A stretch of 64,000 nt of DNA from an uncultured Schaedlerella sp. (GTDB taxonomy: Bacteria; Bacillota; Clostridia; Lachnospirales; Lachnospiraceae), in NCBI GenBank assembly GCA_934435195.1, contig CAKSAJ010000009.1, positions 1 through 64,000 on the forward strand. The letters run 5' to 3'. The notes beneath the pieces are model-generated. The model worked only from the letters and a program-made list of their open reading frames with translations, made no database searches and had not been told where the DNA came from. Of this stretch, positions 30,540 through 39,852 are shown in pieces. Made by a program: the position numbers and the translations under genes. Numbering within the stretch: the first letter of the stretch is position 1; every line of letters begins with the position of its first letter.

Positions 30540-32054
30540 ATGAATGAAAGAGCTGCAGGTATTTTAATGCCAATCAGTAGTTTGCCATCGGAATATGGCA
30601 TTGGATGTTTTTCGAAAAGTGCGTATGAATTTGTAGATTGGTTGAAGGAAGCCGGACAGAGTTACTGGCAGATACTTCCGCTTGGTCCGACCAGTTACGG
30701 GGATTCGCCGTATCAGTCTTTCTCTACATTTGCAGGAAATCCATATTTTATCAGTCTGGATGAGCTGATTGAGGAAAAAGTGCTGACTCGTGCAGAGTGC
30801 GATAAAGTAAATTGGGGAACAACAAAAAATAAAGTAGATTATGAGAAAATTTATAAAGGGCGTTATCCATTGCTTCGAAAAGCATACGAGAGAAGTAATA
30901 TCAGCGAGAATCCAGACTACCAGAAATTTGTTGCAGAAAATAACTGGTGGCTGGCAGATTATGCATTATTTATGGCAGTAAAGGCAAGATTTGATGATGT
31001 AGAGTGGACGAAGTGGGCAGAGGATATCAGACTTCGTTGGAATAATGCAATGGATTATTACAGGGAAGAGCTTTATTACGATATCGAATTTCAACAGTAT
31101 ATGCAGTTTAAATTTCATGAACAATGGATGAAGCTGAAGAATTATGCGAATAGCAAAGGAATTAAAATTATTGGAGACATTCCGATTTATGTTGCGATGG
31201 ATAGTGCTGATGCATGGGCACATCCAGAACTGTTTCAGTTAGATTCTGAAAATGTTCCGGTAGCAGTAGCAGGATGCCCGCCGGATGGATTTTCGGCAAC
31301 AGGACAGTTGTGGGGAAATCCGTTATATCGATGGGATTATCATAGAAGTACCGGTTACGAATGGTGGATTTCAAGACTTCGCTATGTGTTCAACATGTAT
31401 GATGTCGTACGTATTGATCATTTCCGTGGGTTTGACGAATACTTTTCTATTCCGTATGAAGCAGAAAATGCAATTGGCGGACATTGGGAAAAAGGACCGG
31501 GAATTGACTTGTTCCGTAAAGTAGAGCAGGCACTTGGATGGAAACCGGTCATTGCAGAAGATTTGGGTTATGTAACGGATTCTGTACGAGATATGGTAAG
31601 AGACAGTGGATTTCCTGGAATGAAAGTTCTGGAGTTTGCATTTGATTCCAGAGATTCCGGATGTGCGAATGATTATTTGCCACATAATTATCCGGTAAAT
31701 AGTGTCGCATATACAGGAACTCATGATAACGAGACAATCGTTGGATGGTGGAGCAGTATCACGAAGGATGAACAGAAACTTGCAAGAGAATATCTTTGTG
31801 ATCAGGCAACACCGGACAAGGAATTATACAAGTCTTTCATTAGCCTGATTATGAGAAGTAGTGCAAAACTTTGTGTGATTCCGATGCAGGATTATTTGGG
31901 ACTGGATAACAAGAGCCGTATCAATACGCCATCGACAGTTGGAAAGAACTGGAAATGGAGAATTAACACAAGACAATTGTCTGTTAAGCTGCAGAAAGAG
32001 ATTTATGGAATGGCACTGAGATATGGAAGGATGAATTGGAACGATTCTATATAA
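30540..32054 (+). CDS. malQ: 4-alpha-glucanotransferase (amylomaltase)
   Basis: A 504-residue GH77 enzyme. It transfers alpha-1,4-glucan segments between maltodextrins and releases glucose. Recognisable blocks are SSLPSEYGIGCF at the start, GDIPIYVAMDSADAW, DVVRIDHFRGF (nucleophile Asp), IAEDLG (acid/base Glu) and GTHDNET. The length is normal for the short bacterial form. AAAGGAAG precedes the ATG. As last intact gene of the LacI-controlled cluster, it processes the sugar brought in by the PTS. Confidence 0.95.
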   Translation: MNERAAGILMPISSLPSEYGIGCFSKSAYEFVDWLKEAGQSYWQILPLGPTSYGDSPYQSFSTFAGNPYFISLDELIEEKVLTRAECDKVNWGTTKNKVDYEKIYKGRYPLLRKAYERSNISENPDYQKFVAENNWWLADYALFMAVKARFDDVEWTKWAEDIRLRWNNAMDYYREELYYDIEFQQYMQFKFHEQWMKLKNYANSKGIKIIGDIPIYVAMDSADAWAHPELFQLDSENVPVAVAGCPPDGFSATGQLWGNPLYRWDYHRSTGYEWWISRLRYVFNMYDVVRIDHFRGFDEYFSIPYEAENAIGGHWEKGPGIDLFRKVEQALGWKPVIAEDLGYVTDSVRDMVRDSGFPGMKVLEFAFDSRDSGCANDYLPHNYPVNSVAYTGTHDNETIVGWWSSITKDEQKLAREYLCDQATPDKELYKSFISLIMRSSAKLCVIPMQDYLGLDNKSRINTPSTVGKNWKWRINTRQLSVKLQKEIYGMALRYGRMNWNDSI

Positions 32055-32183
32055 TTTTTTTAACAATAACATAAACGCTTTTATTGCATAAGACAGGAAA
32101 ATCCGGTTGCCGTCTCCCTTCTTTATAGAGTATGATAGTAACATAAATGTTTGTTCTTGGATAAAGAGGAAAAGAAGGGGGAT

Positions 32184-33042
32184 GTGACTTATCAATTTTA
32201 CAAAAATATACTGTCGTATATATCAAAATTGTATGAAGGCTGCAATGTATATAATTCCCTGGCGTATGCCAAAGATATTAAAGGGTGCGGGATCTATTTG
32301 TCAGCTTCCGGAGTTTTTAAAGAAAAAGAAGCTATCCAATATTTTAATTGTGACAGGACCTAACATTTATAAACGAGGGCTGCTGGATGAATTAGAAAAA
32401 GGATTGCAGCAGGAAAATTTGTCATATTATATTTTTGATGACGTTTCACAAAATCCGATAGATACGGAAGTAGAGCGCGGCGTAGAGATATTTAAGCGAG
32501 AAAAGTGCAGTTGTATTGTTGCAGTAGGTGGTGGTTCTCCAATGGATTGTGCAAAAGCAATCGGTGCGAGAATAGCACGTCCAAGGAAATCAATAAGACA
32601 ATTGCAGGCGGCATTTTATGCAGGAAGAGCATTTACAAGAGGGAGTGTAGGATATGTTCATGCCATAGGCCATACGTTAAGTGGGCTGTATAATGTCCCT
32701 CATGGATTGGCGATGGCGATGTTACTTCCGCTGGTTATGAGAGCATATGGAAGTGTTGTGCATGAAAAATTAGCGGAGCTATGTGATGTTTGCGGTATTG
32801 AAGCAGAGGATGTCAGCGTACAGTCAAAGGCAGAAGCATTTCTTCAATGGATTGATGAGATGAACGAAAAGATGGGGATTCCAAAATATCTGGATATGAT
32901 TCAGAAAAAGGATATTTCAAAGATTGCCAGGTGGGCAGAGAAAGAGGGGAATCCTTTGTATCCGGTGCCGGTTGTGTGGACAAAATCAGAGTTTAGCCGA
33001 TTTGCAAATCAGTTATATGATGAAAGCAAAGAAAATATGTAA
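32184..33042 (+). pseudogene. Decayed iron-containing alcohol dehydrogenase
   Basis: The start at GTG 32184 (VTYQFYKNILSYISK) is in a different frame from the body, which becomes readable from ATG 32233 (MKAAMYIIPWRMP), so a frameshift lies near 32230. The body carries the NAD-binding VAVGGGSPMDCAKAIGARI, then jumps from RKSIRQL directly to AFYAGRAFTRGSVGYVHAIGHTL. About 110 residues that normally lie between, including metal ligands and the TTAGTGSE loop, are absent. The body encodes 269 residues against a usual 380-420. It is almost certainly inactive. Confidence 0.85.
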
Positions 33043-33049
33043 ATAAAAG

Positions 33050-33140
33050 AACCATACATAAGAAACGAAGTTGCAAATGCTTCTTTATAGGCGGTATGTC
33101 ATGGCAGTTGAGTCATACGTTCTATATCTTATGTATGGTT
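33050..33140. repeat. Inverted repeat downstream of the dehydrogenase remnant
   Basis: AACCATACATAAGA (33050-33063) is complementary to TCTTATGTATGGTT (33127-33140), enclosing about 60 nt in the gap between converging genes. It may serve as a transcription barrier, or be the edge of a lost element. Confidence 0.55.
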
Positions 33141-33178
33141 TATATAAGGGCAAAAATTTTGGGTTTATACTTACTAAA

Positions 33179-33805
33179 TTATTTGATAAAGCTTACATGT
33201 TTGCAGATCTCTTCGATCGCTTTTTCTTTTCTTTCATTGAAAACAACTTTGTTTTCTTCAAAGAGATTACGTCCTTCTGTATCAATAGATACGATCAAAG
33301 GTCCGAACTCTTTTACACGGCAGTGCCAGAGTGTCTCAGGCATTCCAAGATCACGCCACTGAGCATCAACGATTTCTTCAACCTCTGTAGCGGCAACTAC
33401 GGCATTTCCGGCAGGAAATACACAGTGGATAGCGCCAAATTCTTTACATGCACGTTCTGTGTTTTCTTTCATACCACCTTTACCGATGATTACACGTACT
33501 CCTGATTCCTTTACAAATTCATATTCGAATTTTTCCATACGCATACTTGTTGTTGGTCCTACAGAAACCATTTCAAATTTATCATTTTCCAGAGGACGGA
33601 TGATTGGTCCGGCATGGAAAATAGCTGCATCTTTTACATCAACTGGAAGTTCTCTTCCTTCCTCAACAAGACGTCTGTGAGCAACGTCACGGCATGTTGT
33701 CATGCTTCCGTTCAGATAAATGATATCTCCAACATGGATATCTGCGAGGTCTTCAGCAGAGATTGGTGTAGTTAAAATTTTCTTTCCATCTTTCATTTCT
33801 AACAT
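33179..33805 (-). CDS. Fumarate hydratase class I, beta subunit
   Basis: A 208-residue protein of the fumarase/L-tartrate dehydratase beta family: DIVYLNG-like GDIIYLNGSM, ARDVAHRR-type segment CRDVAHRRLVEEG, FHAGPIIRP, GPTTSMRME and IGKGGM. With the alpha subunit it hydrates fumarate to malate (or dehydrates tartrate) through a [4Fe-4S] cluster. Its start codon overlaps the alpha stop by one base. The reaction direction in a fermenting anaerobe is probably malate to fumarate. Confidence 0.92.
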   Translation of the reverse strand: MLEMKDGKKILTTPISAEDLADIHVGDIIYLNGSMTTCRDVAHRRLVEEGRELPVDVKDAAIFHAGPIIRPLENDKFEMVSVGPTTSMRMEKFEYEFVKESGVRVIIGKGGMKENTERACKEFGAIHCVFPAGNAVVAATEVEEIVDAQWRDLGMPETLWHCRVKEFGPLIVSIDTEGRNLFEENKVVFNERKEKAIEEICKHVSFIK

Positions 33806-34704
33806 TATAAAGTCACCCCCGAATGTGTTGTGATTGTGTAGTTAAGATCCTTATCGAAAATGATGTGTCCACGTCTGTGTGACCAGCAACCAACGTTTAC
33901 AGCAACACCGATTGTGGATGGATGTCTTGCTGTATTTTCAATATGTACACCCATAACAGAGTATTTTCCACCCATTCCCTGAGGTCCAAGGCCGATAGAG
34001 TTGATTCCGTCTTCTAAAAGTTTTTCCATAGAAGCAGCACGTTCATTTTCATTATGGCTTCCAAGTGGTCTCATAAGAGCTTTCTTAGAGAGTAATGCAG
34101 CAGTTTCTACTGAAGTTGCAACACCAACACCTACAAGAAGTGGAGGACATGCATTCAGTCCGTATGATGTCATAACATCGAGGACAAATTTTGTGACTCC
34201 TTCATAACCTTCACCTGGCATAAGAACCATTGCTTTACCTGGAAGTGTACATCCGCCACCTGCCATGTAAGAATAAATTTCGCATTTATCACTGTTTGGT
34301 ACGATATCCCAAAATACAGTTGGAGTTCCTTTTCCTACATTTTTACCTGTGTTATATTCATCAAAAGTTTCAACACTGTTATGGCGAAGAGGTGCCTCAA
34401 AAGTAGCTTTTACAACAGCTTCTTTTAATAAACCTTCCAGTTCGTTGATAAGTGGGAAGTTTGTTCCACATTTTACCCAGAACTGTAACACACCAGTATC
34501 CTGACAGCTTGGTCTGTTGAGTTCCTGTGCGAGAACCTGATTCTTCTGCATTGTCTGATAGATTACTTTTGAAAGTGGACTATCCTCTTTTTCCGCAAGT
34601 TCATTAATTTTTGCTTTGATGTCATCTGGGAGTACTTTACCGATATATGAAACGAAATTCGCCATATAAGTGGTAAGCTGCTCAACCTGTGCTTGTTTAT
34701 CCAT
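33805..34704 (-). CDS. Fumarate hydratase class I, alpha subunit
   Basis: A 299-residue protein carrying the [4Fe-4S] cysteines: RPSCQDTGVLQF near residue 62, GGGCTLPGK near 152 and NACPPLLVGVG near 186-190. The split two-subunit form is usual in clostridia. AAGGAGG lies just upstream of the ATG on the minus strand. Genes run transporter, alpha, beta, indicating uptake and conversion of a C4 dicarboxylate. Confidence 0.93.
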   Translation of the reverse strand: MDKQAQVEQLTTYMANFVSYIGKVLPDDIKAKINELAEKEDSPLSKVIYQTMQKNQVLAQELNRPSCQDTGVLQFWVKCGTNFPLINELEGLLKEAVVKATFEAPLRHNSVETFDEYNTGKNVGKGTPTVFWDIVPNSDKCEIYSYMAGGGCTLPGKAMVLMPGEGYEGVTKFVLDVMTSYGLNACPPLLVGVGVATSVETAALLSKKALMRPLGSHNENERAASMEKLLEDGINSIGLGPQGMGGKYSVMGVHIENTARHPSTIGVAVNVGCWSHRRGHIIFDKDLNYTITTHSGVTL

Positions 34705-34781
34705 TGTTTTGCCTCCTTGAATAAAAAAATTAAAAAGTTAAAGTGTTACGAAAGTAATTAATTGATATTTTCGGTGATATA

Positions 34782-36047
34782 TCACGGGAAAAATGGAAAT
34801 GCAATCGGAAGAATGATCATGCTGACAATTGTTGCGATGATGATCAATGGGAATCCGGATTTTACATAGTCCATAAATTTGTATCCACCGGCGCCGACTA
34901 CCATTGTGTTGGCTGGCATACCGATTGGTGTTGCATATGCGCAGGAACCACCGATTACACATGCCATCAATACGGCTCTTGGATCTGCTCCCATACCTTG
35001 TGCGATAGAGAGACATATAGGAACCATCAGTGCGGTTGTTGCTGTGTTTGACATAAAGTTTGTCATGATACAGCACAGCAGGAATACTACAAATGTTAAT
35101 ACATACGGAGAAGGATTTGCTCCAAGAGCTCCGATTACTTTATTTGCAATTACTTCACCGGCACCTGTTTCTTGTAGTGCAGATGCAAGAGAAAGTGTAC
35201 CTCCGAACAGGAAGATGGTTTTTAAATCAATAGAATTTAATGCATCTTTTTCAGAAATAACACCTGTGAGAATCAGAAGCAGTGCTCCGATTCCACCAGA
35301 GATACAAAGCTTAATGCCGATTTTACTCTCGAAGATCATTGCAAGTAATGTAAGTACCAAAATGATTAAAGAAAGCCATTGTTTCCATTTTGGAACATTG
35401 CTGAAATCTTTTGTAGTGTCAAAGGCACCATCATCTTTTACATCATGACTTGGCAGCAGTTTATATCCAATTGTTGCATAAAAAACAATTCCTGCTATAA
35501 GAATAGGTAATCCAACGATTGCATATTCAAAAAAGCCAAACTGAAGATTCATTTCTTCCAGTGCACTTTGTGCAATCAGGTTTCCCGGAGCACCGATCAG
35601 TGAAAGGTTACCGCCCATGGCAGCTGCAAATACAAGTGGCATTAAAAGTCTGGATCTTTTGTATCCGGATTTTGCTGCAATTCCGATTACAACCGGAATG
35701 AGTACGGCGGCTGTACCAGTGTTGGAAAGAACACCGCTCATTAAACCTACAATTACCATGATTGCAATAATCAGCATTCGTTCTGATTTAGCAAATTTTG
35801 TAACAATGCCACCGACTTTATTAGCCATACCGGTTTCAAATAATGCACCGCCTACGATAAACATTGCTACGAAGAGAATTACATTGCTGTCAATGAATCC
35901 TGCAAAGGCTGTCTTTATGTCTAAAACCCCAGTTACTACTAAGCCGATACAGACAATCATCGATGTTACTCCAAGCGGAATCTTTTCTAGTACAAACATG
36001 ATTACCGCAAATAGGAGAAACAGAAGAGTTATTGTTGAGGGACTCAT
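34782..36047 (-). CDS. SLC13/ArsB-NhaD superfamily anion permease
   Basis: A 421-residue integral membrane protein with about eleven hydrophobic segments and two related halves: SNTGTAAVLIPVVIGIA near residue 110 and SNTATTALMVPICLSIA near 335. These match the SNT motifs of the SLC13/DASS sodium-dicarboxylate transporters. Together with fumarase downstream it most likely imports a C4 dicarboxylate such as malate, fumarate or tartrate. It is divergent from the LysR gene at 36327. Confidence 0.85.
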   Translation of the reverse strand: MSPSTITLLFLLFAVIMFVLEKIPLGVTSMIVCIGLVVTGVLDIKTAFAGFIDSNVILFVAMFIVGGALFETGMANKVGGIVTKFAKSERMLIIAIMVIVGLMSGVLSNTGTAAVLIPVVIGIAAKSGYKRSRLLMPLVFAAAMGGNLSLIGAPGNLIAQSALEEMNLQFGFFEYAIVGLPILIAGIVFYATIGYKLLPSHDVKDDGAFDTTKDFSNVPKWKQWLSLIILVLTLLAMIFESKIGIKLCISGGIGALLLILTGVISEKDALNSIDLKTIFLFGGTLSLASALQETGAGEVIANKVIGALGANPSPYVLTFVVFLLCCIMTNFMSNTATTALMVPICLSIAQGMGADPRAVLMACVIGGSCAYATPIGMPANTMVVGAGGYKFMDYVKSGFPLIIIATIVSMIILPIAFPFFP

Positions 36048-36326
36048 ATGTTTTCCTCCAATCCTTTATTAACTTTTTCTTTTGTGACTGATTAATTCAG
36101 TCATGTTACACCAAAAAGTAATTTACTTCCGGCCGTTTGGATTACTTGTTTGTTATGACTGTATTATAGAAAATGTTTCGGGAAATGTACATTTGGAAAA
36201 AAATATGGTACTATAAGAAAAAACTATGGAAGAACTGGAAAAACAAAGAATATTGAATAGTGTTCGAGAATGATTTCCCATTATAAAACAAGAAAAGAAA
36301 TCAAGTGCAGAAGGAGGGGATGCACG

Positions 36327-37193
36327 ATGAAATTAACTCAGTTGGAATATTTTTGTGTGGCGGCAAGATATCATAATATTACTAAAGCAGCGAAGGAATT
36401 ATTTGTAACGCAGCCATCAGTGTCAAATGCAATTAAATCATTGGAAGAAGAATTTGGAGTTAATTTATTTTATAGACACAATAATAAATTGACATTAACA
36501 CCGGAAGGAGAAAAATTTTATAAGAGCGCAGAAGAGTTGCTTGCCCATGCAGATGCGGTTACTTCTGAATTTTATGAATTAAGAAAACAAGTGACTCCTA
36601 TCAGAATCGGAATTCCGCCGATGCTTGGAACAATTTATTTGCCTGATATGTATCTTTCATTGCGAGAAGAATTTCCGGAAGTGGATTTCCGATTATATGA
36701 ATATGGTTCAATCAAAGCATGTGAGCTTGTGCTGGATGAGAAATTGGATCTGGCGATTGTGAATGCAGAGCAGACAGCAATTGATAAATGTAATCTGCAT
36801 GTAATTGATACAGAGGATTTGTTATTTTGTGTTTCAAAAGATCATCCTCTTGCAAATCAAAGTACGATTCTTCTAACAATGTTGGCAGAGGAACCATTGA
36901 TTTTGTTTAATACAGATTCTGTTCAGGTCATGACACTGACAAGACAATTTAAAGCAGCCGGTGTAAATCCACATGTTATTTTAAATACCAGTCAAGTGAC
37001 AACATTGATCAATATGATTAAGTCAGAACGAATAGGTTCATTTTTATATCGCTCAATGCTGGAAGACCATCCGGATCTTGTTGGAATCCCGGTATTCCCA
37101 TCGATTGAACAGCGAATAGGAGTAATCTGGAGAAAAGGGAAATATCAAAATGCAATGACGGAGAAGGTCATTAATTATTTAAAGAAATATTAA
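36327..37193 (+). CDS. LysR-family transcriptional regulator
   Basis: ATG 36327 follows AAGGAGGGG; an in-frame upstream start is less likely. The 288-residue protein has the LysR winged helix (MKLTQLEYFCVAARYHNITKAAKELFVTQPSVSNAIKSLEEEFG) and a substrate-binding co-inducer domain (about 90-288). It is divergently oriented from the permease-fumarase operon across 279 bp and is the natural candidate to activate it in response to a dicarboxylate. Operator sites are not clear by eye. Confidence 0.92.
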   Translation: MKLTQLEYFCVAARYHNITKAAKELFVTQPSVSNAIKSLEEEFGVNLFYRHNNKLTLTPEGEKFYKSAEELLAHADAVTSEFYELRKQVTPIRIGIPPMLGTIYLPDMYLSLREEFPEVDFRLYEYGSIKACELVLDEKLDLAIVNAEQTAIDKCNLHVIDTEDLLFCVSKDHPLANQSTILLTMLAEEPLILFNTDSVQVMTLTRQFKAAGVNPHVILNTSQVTTLINMIKSERIGSFLYRSMLEDHPDLVGIPVFPSIEQRIGVIWRKGKYQNAMTEKVINYLKKY

Positions 37194-37221
37194 GCGCAGG
37201 ATGAATTACCCTGCGCTTAAA
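37191..37221. terminator. Bidirectional terminator between LysR and L25 genes
   Basis: TTAAGCGCAGG (37191-37201) pairs with CCTGCGCTTAA (37211-37221) over 11 bp with a 9-nt loop. The two flanking genes converge on it. Confidence 0.75.
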
Positions 37222-37232
37222 TCCCGTATTTA

Positions 37233-37823
37233 TTATTCAGCAGCTTCCTCATCTGCTTCTTCAGCAGCATCGGCAGCAGATACGTGAACCTCTGTAATTG
37301 TAACGACAGTAGCTTCAGCATCCGTCATCAGATCGACGTCTTTGTCCTGAGCAATTGGCAGATCGCATACACGAACTGTATCGCCAACCTTTAACTCTCC
37401 GACATCAACTTCAACTTTTTCTACCAGTGCAGCAGGAAGTGCTTTGAATGAAATCTCATGCAGCATCTGCTGTGGAACACCGGCAGCAAGTTTCTCAAGA
37501 TTAATCAGATGTATTTCAGCAGTAGAGTGAACTTTTTCATTACTTACTAATGCCTGAAAATCAATCTCATCGACATAACCTTTCAATGGGTTATAATCGA
37601 CCTCTTTAATAAGTGCATCATAAGTCTGTCCGTCAACTTCGAGCATTACCTGACCACCTTTTCCTTCGTCTTTTAGAAGCTGGTCAACGGCACGTTTGTC
37701 CATCTGCAATGGAATGGATTCTGTCATCTCGCGACCGAACAGATTACCGGTTACAAATCCTTCGCGTCTAAGTTTTTTGGCTTTTGTTGTCATGTTTCTT
37801 TTTTCAGCTTTTAAAGTATTCAT
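37233..37823 (-). CDS. rplY: 50S ribosomal protein L25 (general stress protein Ctc type)
   Basis: A 196-residue long-form L25. The N-terminal beta-barrel that binds 5S rRNA (residues about 1-90) is followed by the TL5/Ctc C-terminal domain (GVPQQMLHEISFKALP) and a short Ala/Glu-rich tail. In Firmicutes it often responds to general stress. The minus-strand ATG at 37823 is preceded by GGAGGA. The 37824-38018 spacer has no gene. Confidence 0.93.
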   Translation of the reverse strand: MNTLKAEKRNMTTKAKKLRREGFVTGNLFGREMTESIPLQMDKRAVDQLLKDEGKGGQVMLEVDGQTYDALIKEVDYNPLKGYVDEIDFQALVSNEKVHSTAEIHLINLEKLAAGVPQQMLHEISFKALPAALVEKVEVDVGELKVGDTVRVCDLPIAQDKDVDLMTDAEATVVTITEVHVSAADAAEEADEEAAE

Positions 37824-38018
37824 TTATCTTTTCCTCCAAATACTGAATCACGCTTAGCAGCCTTCAACTTTTTTCTATAAGTAGGTTTTGTTAAGTTCTA
37901 TTTCCTTGTTACAGTTTTATTATAGCACCGCGTGTCAAGGGGAAAACGTGGAAAACTGTGAAGAAAATGTGAAAAATCAAATATGATTTTGTGAACTCTG
38001 TGAATAATTAAAAATAAC

Positions 38019-38804
38019 TTACAAGAGGAGTCGGAAAACTTTTGTTTTATCTAAAATATAGATAGAACAGATCATAAATAAATGTGCCAGTAAAGTACTG
38101 ACAATTACTCCATTTGATGTGAGTAGGAATCCACTGTAAAACCCGAACCAGCAAATGAAACCAGAATATGCTCCCATTAATATCAGTAGAGGAAGTTGTT
38201 GAACAAAACCATGTATCGTACTTAAAAAATCGTGCATTGTAAAATCGAAGTATATAAAACGACCGACTGCGAGTGTAATAAAATACATCATGAGTGAATC
38301 ATAGTTATCATCATTGTAAATGAATTTGATGTATAGCAAAATCAATATAATATAGAAGGTTGAAACCAGACGTATGGAAGCCTTCTGATCGGAATCAAGT
38401 TCTTCCAGAGGAACAAGTACAATATCAAGCCATCCGTTTAGGATGACAGAGAAGCAGAGAAACAACAACAACAATAAATCCTGGTATTTTTCCCAATACA
38501 CAGAGACTGCAGGAATTCGCTCATCAAGAATATAGTATAATGATAAAAAGATGAGAATTGAAGTGCTGGCAAATACCATTTCAAAAAAACTTTCAATAAT
38601 AGTGAGTTCTTTCGCCTGATGTTCGCGATTTAAACGACGTATTTTACGAGTAGTTAAAGAATCATCTTGCAATTTTTTTTGCATTTGCAATTTAGCAATG
38701 CATAGGACAATTGTAATTACAATGATAAGTCCCAGAAGAGAAGCTAGCAGGTAGACTCCAATATTTTTGAAATTAAAATAATGTGTAGCATAGTATGTAT
38801 TCAT
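38019..38804 (-). CDS. Hypothetical polytopic membrane protein, 261 aa
   Basis: The start is placed at the ATG ending at 38804, with AAGGTGG upstream on the minus strand, rather than 14 codons earlier. Six or so hydrophobic segments are visible: one near the N-terminus (VYLLASLLGLIIVITIVLCI), a charged cytosolic loop (about 45-70, RRLNREHQAK), then five more to the end. There are no catalytic motifs. I do not recognise the family. Confidence 0.7.
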   Translation of the reverse strand: MNTYYATHYFNFKNIGVYLLASLLGLIIVITIVLCIAKLQMQKKLQDDSLTTRKIRRLNREHQAKELTIIESFFEMVFASTSILIFLSLYYILDERIPAVSVYWEKYQDLLLLLFLCFSVILNGWLDIVLVPLEELDSDQKASIRLVSTFYIILILLYIKFIYNDDNYDSLMMYFITLAVGRFIYFDFTMHDFLSTIHGFVQQLPLLILMGAYSGFICWFGFYSGFLLTSNGVIVSTLLAHLFMICSIYILDKTKVFRLLL

Positions 38805-38882
38805 GAAAATTCCACCTTTCGTAAGTATTATAACACAGTCGTGCAAATACAGATGTGAAACTTTTTTGTACTTGCTTGTAAG

Positions 38883-39725
38883 TTATTTTAATTCGGATAA
38901 AAATTTTTCTACCTCAACCGGAATTCGCTCAGCTCTCCAGGCAAGAAGAATTTCTGTCGAGAGGTTCGTATCTTTAATAGAATAAGCATAAAGACAGGGG
39001 TTGAGTTCTCTCATGGAAGAAGGGAGAATTGCAACCCCTAAACCATGTTCAGCCAAAGTTATGGCGGTTCTGGCGTCTTCACATTCACAGTATATGTCAC
39101 AAGTTAATCCATTGTCTTCAAAAGCAGATATAATGTATTTGCGATAGCGATGAGAAAGTATCAAGGATTTTTGCGATAGCTCTTTTAATGAAATATTTGT
39201 ATATCCAATATCAAAAAAGCCAGGGATTGCCATTGCTACCAAATTTTCCTGTAATAAAACTCTGGTGTTACATTCATTTAATACAATCGGCGTTCTAAGT
39301 GTGGTAATATCTACCAGTCCATTTTCCAATTCATTTTTCAAAGCAAATGTAGAACCTTCATGTATATCAAAGTGAATATCAGGATATTTTGAAGCAAATC
39401 GAACTAAGTAATCAGACATAATGGAAACACTGGAAGGTGTCAGACCAATATGGAGAGTAGTAGACTGGCTTGCTTTAATTACTTCACGTTTGGCGATATC
39501 CGTCATAGTAAGCAGACTGGTGGCTCTGGCATAGAGCACTTTACCGGCTTCGGTCAGAGTAATTCTTTTTGTACCTCTGATAAAAAGCTGTACTTGTAAT
39601 TCGTCTTCCAGCATTTTCATCTGATAGCTTAATGGTGGTTGTGTCATGTGCAGGGATCTGGCGGCAGCACTGACATTTCCTTCTTCTACGATTGCACGAA
39701 AGTATTCTAATTGTTTGATCTCCAT
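38883..39725 (-). CDS. LysR-family transcriptional regulator
   Basis: Start chosen so the protein begins MEIKQLEYFRAIVEEGNVSAA, the standard LysR N-terminus; a longer frame upstream lacks support. The 280-residue protein has the winged helix (residues 1-60) and a co-inducer domain. It lies divergent from the MATE exporter gene with a 127-bp gap and probably controls it. Confidence 0.92.
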   Translation of the reverse strand: MEIKQLEYFRAIVEEGNVSAAARSLHMTQPPLSYQMKMLEDELQVQLFIRGTKRITLTEAGKVLYARATSLLTMTDIAKREVIKASQSTTLHIGLTPSSVSIMSDYLVRFASKYPDIHFDIHEGSTFALKNELENGLVDITTLRTPIVLNECNTRVLLQENLVAMAIPGFFDIGYTNISLKELSQKSLILSHRYRKYIISAFEDNGLTCDIYCECEDARTAITLAEHGLGVAILPSSMRELNPCLYAYSIKDTNLSTEILLAWRAERIPVEVEKFLSELK

Positions 39726-39852
39726 ATATTTTCTCCTATTGAAAAAGCTATACATAAAATGTTGTATTATCATATAAAAACAATATTTTTTATATATTTT
39801 AATTCGTGGTATACTTGGAGTCAAGGCAAGAAAGCAAAAAAGGAATGAGAAT

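Noticed and set aside
32233..33042. Functional short alcohol dehydrogenase
   Set aside because: About 110 residues with metal and cofactor residues are missing and the natural N-terminus is out of frame.
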